A stretch of DNA of 64,000 nt from Streptomyces sp. RFCAC02 (GTDB lineage: Bacteria; Actinomycetota; Actinomycetes; Streptomycetales; Streptomycetaceae), in assembly GCF_004193175.1 (NCBI RefSeq), contig NZ_SAUH01000001.1, positions 2,335,501 to 2,399,500 on the forward strand. Direction: 5' to 3'. Within the stretch, counting starts at the first letter, position 1. Each line of letters begins with the position of its first letter. The notes beneath the pieces were generated by a model, which saw only the letters and a list, made by a program, of their open reading frames with translations, had not been told where the DNA came from and did no database searches. The position numbers and the translations under genes were made by a program. Positions 25,526 to 33,201 of the stretch are shown here, piece by piece.

Positions 25526-26958
25526 CCGGCCCGCTCCGGCAGCGGCGGCAGGTCCGCGACGCGGGTGGCGGGCGCGGTCGCCAGCGTCTCCACGGTGTGC
25601 CGCAGGTGCCCGGCGAGCCGTTCCACCGCGGCGTCCCGGAACCTCGCGGCGTACTCGATCCGGCCCGACAGCCCGTCCCGCCGCCGGTTCCAGGACAGGG
25701 CGAGGTCGTGCTTCACCTCCACCGGCGGCAGGGGGTAGTGGCTCAGCTCCAGGTCCCCGAGGCGGATACCGTCGAGCGGCGCGTTGTTGTGCACGACGGC
25801 CACGTTCCCGAACGGGCTGCGTCCGGTGCCGCGGCGCGGCAGTGCCGGGACCAGCCGGGAGAACGGCAGGTCGCTGTGCGCGAGCGCGTCGGCCACCACC
25901 CCGGCGGCCCGGTCGAGCAGCGCGTCGAGCCGGTCGTCGGGGCCGACCCGCAGGCGCAGGACCACCGTGTTGACGAAGCAGCCGATCAGCGCGAGCCCCT
26001 CGCGGTCGCGCCGGTCGACGGGGGTGGTCATGACCAGGTCGTCCTGGCCGCTCGCCCGGTGCAGCGTGGCCGCCGACGCCGCCACCAGGCCGGCGAACAG
26101 GCTCGCGGAGTGGCGCGCGCACAGGCGTTCCAGCGCGGTGGCCGTGTCGTCCGGCACCCGCAGCACCCGTTCGTGGCCCGCCCACTTCCGTCCGGCGGCC
26201 GTCTCGGGCGTCCCGTCGGGCGGCCCGGCCAGCGCGGACAGGTCGATCCGGTCCGGCGCGCCGTCGAGCGTCCCGAGCCAGTGCTCCAGCGCGCCCGGCG
26301 CTGCGGTGTCCCTCGCCGCGAGCGCGAAGTAGCCCGTGGCGGGCAGGGCCGGATCCGGGCGCTCCCCCGCCAGCAACGCCGGGTAGAGCGCGCCGAGTTC
26401 GGAGAGCAGCACGCCCAGCGAGCCGCCGTCCGAGACGATGTGGTGGAACGTGGTGACCAGCACGCGCTCGTCGGGGCCGGTGCGCACCAGCAGGCAGCGC
26501 CACACCGGTCCCCGGTCCAGCCGGAACGGCGTGACCGCCTCATCCCGCACGATCCGCGCCGCCTCCCCCTCGGGATCGGGCAGACCGCCGACGTCCACCA
26601 CCCGCCAGGGCAGGCGCAGCGCGCCCGGCGGTTCCACGAGGGCGCGCGGGACGCCGTCCTCGTCGGCCGGGTAGCGCGAGCGCAGCGGTTCGTGGCGGTC
26701 CTGGATCCGCTGGAGCGCCGCGCGGAGCACGTCCTCGTCGACCGGCCCGGACAGCCGTACGGCCGCCGGGTTGTGGTACGTCGAGGTGCCGGGATCGAGC
26801 TGTTCGAAGAGCCAGATGCCGAACTGCGTCGCGGACGGCCGGTACGGTCCTGGCACCCCGCGCTGCGCCAACCTGCGAGCGAGCAGCGCCCGTTGGTCCG
26901 GCGTCAGCCGGTCGAGACGTCCGGCCAGATCGTTCCCCGTCCGCGCTTCCCCGGCCAT
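25522..26958 (-). CDS. Free-standing NRPS condensation-domain protein
   Basis: A 478-residue single condensation domain with an intact active site (FHHIVSDGG). The first 35 residues contain LDRLTPDQRALLARRLAQ, a short helical lead-in common before condensation domains and also seen, detached, in the small gene at 27208. No adenylation or carrier domain is fused to it. It may act in trans between carriers of the split assembly line or release the product by amide or ester formation. The ATG at 26958 has GGGAGG upstream; nearer the divergent promoter, other ATGs exist but with poorer context. Confidence 0.88.
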   Translation of the reverse strand: MAGEARTGNDLAGRLDRLTPDQRALLARRLAQRGVPGPYRPSATQFGIWLFEQLDPGTSTYHNPAAVRLSGPVDEDVLRAALQRIQDRHEPLRSRYPADEDGVPRALVEPPGALRLPWRVVDVGGLPDPEGEAARIVRDEAVTPFRLDRGPVWRCLLVRTGPDERVLVTTFHHIVSDGGSLGVLLSELGALYPALLAGERPDPALPATGYFALAARDTAAPGALEHWLGTLDGAPDRIDLSALAGPPDGTPETAAGRKWAGHERVLRVPDDTATALERLCARHSASLFAGLVAASAATLHRASGQDDLVMTTPVDRRDREGLALIGCFVNTVVLRLRVGPDDRLDALLDRAAGVVADALAHSDLPFSRLVPALPRRGTGRSPFGNVAVVHNNAPLDGIRLGDLELSHYPLPPVEVKHDLALSWNRRRDGLSGRIEYAARFRDAAVERLAGHLRHTVETLATAPATRVADLPPLPERAG

Positions 26959-27207
26959 TCCGCCCGCCCTCCCACGCATCGGATGCGGAACGACCATGGC
27001 ACATCCCGGGCGCCGGGGCGACCGTGCGAGGCGGTCTTGACGGGAAAGAAGACGACTGGAGATCCTTGGGCGATCGCTGATGCTCCACTCGACTCGTGCT
27101 GTCACTCACCCGGCTCACCGTTCCGTGCGTCCGCCCCCGGGCCGGCATCGACGATCCGCGTCGGCGCGGGACGGCGTCCCGGCCGTCTCACGGAGGCATC
27201 CTCGCCC
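26959..27207. promoter_or_regulatory. Divergent promoter region between condensation and MupA-type operons
   Basis: This 249-bp gap separates two divergent coupled gene sets and must hold promoters for both. A TTGACG at 27037-27042 resembles a -35 element for the rightward operon, but no convincing -10 stands at the right distance. I see no gene or strong repeat in it. Confidence 0.4.
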
Positions 27208-27348
27208 GTGGTGGAAATCGACGCCCGTATACGTGCCCTGACCCCGCAGCAGCGCCGATTGCTCCAGGAGCGCATCGCCGCACGCCGGCAGCCCCCGGCG
27301 CCCCCGAGGAGGCCCCGGCCCGCGCCCGCCACGGCGGACAGCCCATGA
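27208..27348 (+). CDS. 46-residue peptide translationally coupled to the MupA-type monooxygenase
   Basis: A GTG frame from 27208 (or 27211) with GGAGG upstream. The first half (IDARIRALTPQQRRLLQERI) is an amphipathic helix of the LTPxQRxLLxxRL type that precedes condensation domains; the second half is Pro/Arg-rich. Its TGA overlaps the ATG of the next gene (ATGA). The same helix motif opens the condensation protein at 26958, so it may be a detached docking element, or merely a short leader cistron that sets translation of the operon. No database family comes to mind. The coding call rests on the ribosome site, the coupling and the motif match. Confidence 0.55.
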   Translation: MVEIDARIRALTPQQRRLLQERIAARRQPPAPPRRPRPAPATADSP

Positions 27349-28430
27349 AGTGGAGCCTGTTCTTCTTCTCGGCCGGCGGCGACCACACCACGCGGGAGCA
27401 CTACGCCTTCCTGCTGGACTGCGCCCGCTTCGCCGACCGCAACGGTTTCGAGGCCGTCTGGGTCCCCGAGCGCCACTTCGACGCCTTCGGCGGCCCCTAC
27501 CCCGCGCCCGCCGTCCTGGCCGCCGCCGTCAGCGCGGTCACCGAACGGGTCGGGGTACGGGCCGGCAGCGTCGTGCTCCCGCTGCACGACCCGGTCCCGG
27601 TGGCCGAGGAGTGGGCCGTCGTCGACAACCTGTCCGGCGGCCGGGCCGGGATCTCGTTCGCCTCCGGCTGGCACCCCAACGACTTCGCCCTCGCGCCCGA
27701 CGCGTACGCCGACCGCCGCGAGCGGATGGTGGACGGCATCCGCCAGTTGCGCGACCTGTGGCGCGGCGGCACCGTCCGCCGCCGGGACGGCGCGGGCAGC
27801 ACCATCGACATCGGCACGCTCCCGCGCCCGGTGCAGCGGGAGATCCCGCTGTGGATCACCGCGTCCTCCGCGGTGGAGACCTGGCGCACCGGCGCCCGCG
27901 AGGGCCTGAACGTCCTGACCGCCCTGTTGGAGCAGAACCGCGCCGAACTGGGCGAGAAGGCCGCGGTCTACCGCGACGAACTGCGCGGGGCGGGCCGCGA
28001 CCCGGACGAGTACGCGGTCACCGCGATGCTCCACACCTTCATCGGCCCCGACCAGGACGGCGTGCGGCGCACGGTCCACGGACCGCTCATCGGCTACCTG
28101 CGCTCGCACATGAAGCTGTTCGCGAAGCTGGCCAGCAGCAAGGACGTGGCCATCGACCCCGCGAAGGTGAGCGCGGCGGATCAGGCCGCCCTCGCCGAGC
28201 TGGCCTTCGAGCGCTACTTCACCACCAACGGGCTGTTCGGCACCCCGGACACCGCGCTCGACACGGTCCGCGCGCTGGCCGCTTCGGGCGTCACCGAGAT
28301 CGCCTGCCTGGTGGACTTCGGGGTCCCGCCGCGGGAGGTGCTGGCCAACCTGGTGCACCTCCAGGCGCTGCGCGAGGCGGCCGACGCCGCCGGTGTCCTC
28401 ACCCTCGGCGGCACCGGGGCGCACGCGTGA
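27345..28430 (+). CDS. MupA-type luciferase-like monooxygenase
   Basis: A 361-residue flavin-dependent enzyme of the natural-product subgroup of luciferase-like monooxygenases (the MupA/Atu3671 type), usually embedded in NRPS or PKS proteins. It begins SLFFFSAGGDHTTREHYAFLL, and further marks are AVWVPERHFDAFGGPYPAPA, GISFASGWHPNDFALAP and LWITASSAVETWR. These enzymes oxidise carrier-bound substrates, for example beta-hydroxylation. Here it stands alone, coupled to the small peptide upstream and to the T-C gene downstream (GTGA overlap), so the T domain of that protein may present its substrate. Confidence 0.87.
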   Translation: MKWSLFFFSAGGDHTTREHYAFLLDCARFADRNGFEAVWVPERHFDAFGGPYPAPAVLAAAVSAVTERVGVRAGSVVLPLHDPVPVAEEWAVVDNLSGGRAGISFASGWHPNDFALAPDAYADRRERMVDGIRQLRDLWRGGTVRRRDGAGSTIDIGTLPRPVQREIPLWITASSAVETWRTGAREGLNVLTALLEQNRAELGEKAAVYRDELRGAGRDPDEYAVTAMLHTFIGPDQDGVRRTVHGPLIGYLRSHMKLFAKLASSKDVAIDPAKVSAADQAALAELAFERYFTTNGLFGTPDTALDTVRALAASGVTEIACLVDFGVPPREVLANLVHLQALREAADAAGVLTLGGTGAHA

Positions 28431-30073
28431 CCGACACCGACGAGCGCCTGCGGACCCTCTGGCACGACCTGCTCGGCAAGGACGGCGACGACGACCTCGA
28501 CTTCTTCGCCCTGGGCGGCCAGTCCCTCATCGCCACCCGGCTGATCGGCCGCATCGGCGAGGAGTTCGGCGTCCACCTGCGGCTGCGCGACATCTTCGAC
28601 AACCCCACCCTGGCCGACCTGACCGCCCTGGTCGCCGCCGCGAGGGAGCGTACGGAGGAGACCGGCGCCCACGCACCGGCCGACGCGCCCGCCGCGGGCC
28701 CGGTCCCGGTCGCCCACCCCCCGCTGCACCCCTACGATGCGCCGCTCGCCCCGCTCCAGGAACGCTTCTGGAAGATCGAACGCACGCTCCCGGAAGCCGC
28801 GTTCTTCAACCAGATCATGCGGGTCGACGTGAACGGGGACATCGACCAGCGCGTGCTGCTGTCCGCGCTGCGCGGCACCGTCCGCCGGCACGACGTCCTG
28901 CGCGCCACCCTGGGCGATGGTCCCGGAGGCCCCCGGCAGACGGTGCGCCCCGACTTCACCGTCCCCGTCCGGCGGCGCGACTGCGGCGACCTCGACGAGG
29001 CGGCGCGCGAGGAGGCCGTCAGGCAGGCCGCCAGGGCGGAGGCCCGGCTGCCGTTCGACCTGGTCCGCGAGATACCGCTGCGGCTGCGGGTCCTGCGGTT
29101 CACCCCGACCCGCAGCACCGTCCTGGTCGTCACCCACCACATCGCCTTCGACGGCTGGTCGCGCAACCAGCTCGTGGCCGACGTCGCCGCCCACTACCGC
29201 GCCCGGATCGATGACACAGCCCCGCCCGCGCCGCTCCCGTACACGTACACCGACTTCGCGGCCTGGCAGGTGGCCCACCGGGCGGCCGGGGGGATGGACG
29301 CCTCCCGCGCGTACTGGCTGGACCGGCTCGCCGCGCCCTACCCCGACCTCCGCCTCCCCGAGGCCCTTGAGGGCGACGACGGGTACCGCAGCGCCACGCG
29401 GCCCGTCACCGTGTCCGCGGCGACGATGGCCTCCGTCGCGCGGCTGGCCCGGGCCGGGAACACCACCGACTTCACGGTCCTGCTGGCGGTCTTCCTGCTC
29501 GCGGTGGCGTCCCGCAGCGGCGCGCCGGAGACGATGGCCGCCCTCCAGGTGGCCAACCGCCGCTGGCCCGGCACCCAGGAGCTGGTCGGCCTGTTCGCCA
29601 ACACCCTGGTGCTGCGCGCGCCCGTCGATCCCGCCGCCCCCTTCGACGCGTACCTGCGGACCGTCAGGACGGGCCTGCTGGAGGCGTTCGACCACCAGGA
29701 CGTCCCGTTGGAGGAGGTGGTCGACGCGCTCCGGGAGCGCGACGGCATCGACCCCGCCGACCTGCTCCAGGTGGGCTTCGCGCTCCAGGACGCCTGGGTG
29801 CCGGCGACCCCCGTGCCGGGCGGCTCGCTGCGCCAGGCGTCCGGCCTGGCCGCCGGCGACGGCCAGGAACTCGACCCGACCACCTTCGGCCTGACGATGG
29901 AGCTGCGCGCGGACGGACCGGCCCTCGCCGGGCATGTCACCTACAAGGCCGACCGCTACCCGCCGGCCGCGATCGAGGCCCTGGTCGCCGTCTTCGACCG
30001 CATCCTGCGCACGGTGACCGACGCGCCGGAGACGGCCGTCGGCACCCTCGTCGCCGGGCAGGTGGGCCCGTGA
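28427..30073 (+). CDS. NRPS fragment: carrier-condensation (T-C)
   Basis: A 548-residue protein with a carrier domain at about 5-75 (phosphopantetheine Ser in LGGQSLIAT, near residue 31) and a condensation domain at about 105-540 with an intact THHIAFDGW. No adenylation domain is fused, so its carrier must be loaded in trans by another adenylation domain or receive the chain from upstream. It is coupled by overlapping stop/start codons to the MupA-type gene before it and to the A-T-C gene after it, giving a functional reading of MupA, T-C, A-T-C. Confidence 0.9.
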   Translation: MTDTDERLRTLWHDLLGKDGDDDLDFFALGGQSLIATRLIGRIGEEFGVHLRLRDIFDNPTLADLTALVAAARERTEETGAHAPADAPAAGPVPVAHPPLHPYDAPLAPLQERFWKIERTLPEAAFFNQIMRVDVNGDIDQRVLLSALRGTVRRHDVLRATLGDGPGGPRQTVRPDFTVPVRRRDCGDLDEAAREEAVRQAARAEARLPFDLVREIPLRLRVLRFTPTRSTVLVVTHHIAFDGWSRNQLVADVAAHYRARIDDTAPPAPLPYTYTDFAAWQVAHRAAGGMDASRAYWLDRLAAPYPDLRLPEALEGDDGYRSATRPVTVSAATMASVARLARAGNTTDFTVLLAVFLLAVASRSGAPETMAALQVANRRWPGTQELVGLFANTLVLRAPVDPAAPFDAYLRTVRTGLLEAFDHQDVPLEEVVDALRERDGIDPADLLQVGFALQDAWVPATPVPGGSLRQASGLAAGDGQELDPTTFGLTMELRADGPALAGHVTYKADRYPPAAIEALVAVFDRILRTVTDAPETAVGTLVAGQVGP

Positions 30074-33000
30074 CCGGCTCCCGCGTGCACCACCTGGTCG
30101 GTGCCCACGCCCGGCGCCGGCCCGACGCCGTCGCGCTGCACGCCCCCGGCCGGACCGTCACCTACCGCGAACTCGCCCTCGCGGCCGACCGGGTGGCCGG
30201 CCGGCTGCGCGACGCGGGCGTGGGTCCCGGATCGCTCGTGGCGGTCTTCGGCCCGGCCACCCCCGAACTCCTCGCCGGGATGCTCGGCACGCTCACGGCG
30301 GGCGCCGCCTGGCTGCCGCTCGCCGCCGACGACCCGCCGCACCGCACCCGTGTCCTGCTGGACGAGGCCCGCCCCGACGCCGCGCTGTGCGCCGGGGAGG
30401 ACTCCGCCGAGTGGGCGCGGCGGTCCGGCGCGGCCCTGCCGTCGGTCGTCCTCGGACCCGACCTGTGGACCGGCCCTGCCGCCGGGCCGGTCGAGGTCCC
30501 CGTGGGGCCGGACGACCTCGCCTACGTGATGTTCACGTCCGGCAGCACCGGCGTGCCCAAGGGCGTCGAGGTCACGCACCGCGGCCTCGTCAACTACTGC
30601 CGCTGGGTCGCCACGGCCAACCGGGTCGACGGCCGCGTCGCCCTCCTGCCCGCCACCACCCGGCTCACCTCCGACGCCTGCGTCCAGCAGGTCATCGCCC
30701 CGCTGACCCGCGGCGACGCGGTCTGGCTGGTGGACGAGGCCCTGCGCCTCGACCCGGAGCGCCTGCTGCGCGAGCTGGCCGCCCGCCCGGGCGCCGGCCT
30801 GCACTGCGTCCCGGCGCTGTGGGAGGAGCTGCTCCTCGTCCTGGAGTCCGCCGCCGGCCCGGCGCCCGCCCTCTCCAGCCTGTTCCTGGGCGGCGACCGG
30901 GTGCGCGACGACCTGTGGCTGCGCACCCGCCGCCTGCTGCCGCGCTGCGCCATGGCCAACGTGTACGGACCCACCGAGGCCACCGTCCAGGTGACCGGCG
31001 GCTTCCAGCCGCCCGGGGCCGAACTGACCGTCGGGCGTCCGGTCGACAACGTCCGCCTGCTCGTCCTGGACGGCGACGGCCGCCCGGTCCCGGCGGGCGA
31101 GGACGGCGAGGTGTACGTGGGCGGCGCGTGCCTCGCCCGCGGCTACCGGGGCCGGCCCGCCGAGACCGCCGAGCGCTTCACCGGCACGGGGGCCGCCCGT
31201 CTCTACCGCACGGGCGACGTGGGCGCCCTCCTGCCCGACGGCACCCTGCGGCTGCGCGGCCGGCTGGACGACCAGGTCAAGATCCGCGGCCACCGCGTCG
31301 AGCCCGGCGAGATCGAGGCCGCCCTCGCCTCGCTGGACGGGGTGGGCCGCGCCGCGCTCGCCGTCGCCTCGGACGCCGCCGGCGCGACCGTGCTCGCCGC
31401 GGGCGTCGAGTCCGCGCTGCCGGGTCCCGACCCGTCCGCCGCCCTGCTCGCCGAGCTGGCCACCCGGCTGCCGGGCCACCTCGTACCGGCGGCGCTGCGC
31501 GTCTACGACCGGCTGCCGCTGTCGCCGAACGGCAAGGTGGACCGGGCCAGGATCGCCGCCGACGCCCTCGCCGGGGCCGGGGCGCCCGCCGCGCCCGTCC
31601 CGTTCGGCTCCCCGCTGGAGACGCGCGTCGCCGAGGTGTGGAACGGGGTGCTGGAGCGCCCCGCGACCTCGCCCGACGACGACTTCTTCGCGCTCGGCGG
31701 CCACTCGCTGCTCGCCGTACGGGCGGCCGGCCGGCTGGCCCGCGCGCTCGACCGCCCGGTGGACGTCGGCATGATCTTCGAGCACCGCACGGTCCGCGCC
31801 GTGGCGGCGGCCGTCGCCCGCCTCCCCGGGCGCGACGCGGAGGGACCCCGGCAGGACGCCGGCGCCCCCTGCCCGCTCTCCGTGCAGCAGCGTGAGCTGT
31901 GGCGCACCGAGGAGTTCCTCGCCGGCACCCCCTTCAACACGGCGCTCCTGCCGGTCCTCGTCAGTGGACCGCTGGACGTGCCGGTGCTGACCGCCGCGCT
32001 CGGTGACGTGGTCGCCGCGCACCCCGCGCTCCGGGGCCGCGTCGTCCCCGCGCCCGACGGCGGCGAGCCCACCCAGACGGTCGCACCGGCCGGGACGCCG
32101 CCGCCCTGCCCGGTGGCCGACCTCGGCGCGCTCGCCGCCGAGTCCGCGCGGTCCGCCGACGAGGCGGCGCTCGGTGAGGCCCGCCGCCTCCTGGCCGAGC
32201 CGCTCGACCCGGTGCGCGGGCCTGTGCTCCGCGCCCGGCTGGTGCGGCTCGCGCCGGACCGCTCGTACCTGCTGCTCGCGGTGCACCACCTGTTCTGCGA
32301 CGGGGTGTCGCTGCACGTCGTGCTGGCCGACCTCGCCGAGGCGTACCGGGCGCGGCTGGGCGGCGGGGTCGGCGCCGATCCGGGGGCCGAGCCCGTGCAC
32401 CTGCGGTACGCCGCGCAGCAGCGGGCGCGCCTCGCGGCGGGAGGGTACGCCGACGACCTGGCGTACTGGGCCGCCAAGCTGAGCCGCCCGGTGCCGGAAC
32501 CGCGTCTCGGCCCCGGACCCGCCGAGGACGCCGACCCGTTCCGCTTCGTCACGGCCGACATCACGCTCGGTCCCGACCTCGCCCGCCGGCTGCGGGACTT
32601 CGCCGGGGCGCGCGGCGCCACGCCGTTCATCTGCCTGACCGCCGCGCTCGCCGCCGTGCTGCACGCCCGCGGCATCCCGTCGCCGGTGCGGCTCGGCACC
32701 CTGACGGCGGGCCGTGACGAGGCCGCCCACGAGCACGCGGTCGGCCTGTTCAGCACCACCCTGGCGCTGGACGTACCGGTCGACCCGGCGGCGGACTTCG
32801 GCACGCTGGTGGCCGCCGCCCGCGCCGAGGCGCTGGAGAGCTTCGCCCACCAGCGCGCTCCGCTGGAGCTGGCCTTCGACGCGCTGCCGCCGGGGCAGCC
32901 CCCGTTCCACATCGGCGTGGCGTGGGAGCCGCCGCGCCCGCCCCACCGGGCCGGTCCGACCCGCTTCGCGGTCCACCGGCCCCCGGGGGGAGCGGCCCCC

Positions 33001-33201
33001 GGCGTGCTGCCGTCGTCGACCGCCGCGTCCTTCGTCGTCCGCGAGGAGGGCGACGACCTGCGGCTCGTCCTGGAGGTGAGCAGGTCCGTGCTCGACGAGA
33101 AACCCGCAGGGGACCTGCTGGCGGAGGCCGCGCTGACGCTGGACCGCCTGCTCGCGGCCCCCGGCGAGCCGGTCGCCCACCGCACCGGCGCGGCGCGGTG
33201 A
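30070..33201 (+). CDS. NRPS module: adenylation-carrier-condensation (A-T-C)
   Basis: A 1043-residue protein. The adenylation domain (about 1-500) has FTSGSTGVPKG, VYGPTEATV, YRTGDVG, DDQVKIRGHRVEPGE and SPNGKVDR. The carrier follows (LGGHSLLAV, Ser near 543), then a condensation domain (about 595-1035) with VHHLFCDGVS. The A4 region is odd: the usual FD is replaced by SD (LTSDACVQQV). My alignment to GrsA gives pocket residues D-A-Q-C-F-G-V-V-Q, with no substrate match that I know. Starting a protein with A and ending in C implies a downstream partner carrier, perhaps the C-T protein at 41024. Confidence 0.9.
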   Translation: MTGSRVHHLVGAHARRRPDAVALHAPGRTVTYRELALAADRVAGRLRDAGVGPGSLVAVFGPATPELLAGMLGTLTAGAAWLPLAADDPPHRTRVLLDEARPDAALCAGEDSAEWARRSGAALPSVVLGPDLWTGPAAGPVEVPVGPDDLAYVMFTSGSTGVPKGVEVTHRGLVNYCRWVATANRVDGRVALLPATTRLTSDACVQQVIAPLTRGDAVWLVDEALRLDPERLLRELAARPGAGLHCVPALWEELLLVLESAAGPAPALSSLFLGGDRVRDDLWLRTRRLLPRCAMANVYGPTEATVQVTGGFQPPGAELTVGRPVDNVRLLVLDGDGRPVPAGEDGEVYVGGACLARGYRGRPAETAERFTGTGAARLYRTGDVGALLPDGTLRLRGRLDDQVKIRGHRVEPGEIEAALASLDGVGRAALAVASDAAGATVLAAGVESALPGPDPSAALLAELATRLPGHLVPAALRVYDRLPLSPNGKVDRARIAADALAGAGAPAAPVPFGSPLETRVAEVWNGVLERPATSPDDDFFALGGHSLLAVRAAGRLARALDRPVDVGMIFEHRTVRAVAAAVARLPGRDAEGPRQDAGAPCPLSVQQRELWRTEEFLAGTPFNTALLPVLVSGPLDVPVLTAALGDVVAAHPALRGRVVPAPDGGEPTQTVAPAGTPPPCPVADLGALAAESARSADEAALGEARRLLAEPLDPVRGPVLRARLVRLAPDRSYLLLAVHHLFCDGVSLHVVLADLAEAYRARLGGGVGADPGAEPVHLRYAAQQRARLAAGGYADDLAYWAAKLSRPVPEPRLGPGPAEDADPFRFVTADITLGPDLARRLRDFAGARGATPFICLTAALAAVLHARGIPSPVRLGTLTAGRDEAAHEHAVGLFSTTLALDVPVDPAADFGTLVAAARAEALESFAHQRAPLELAFDALPPGQPPFHIGVAWEPPRPPHRAGPTRFAVHRPPGGAAPGVLPSSTAASFVVREEGDDLRLVLEVSRSVLDEKPAGDLLAEAALTLDRLLAAPGEPVAHRTGAAR

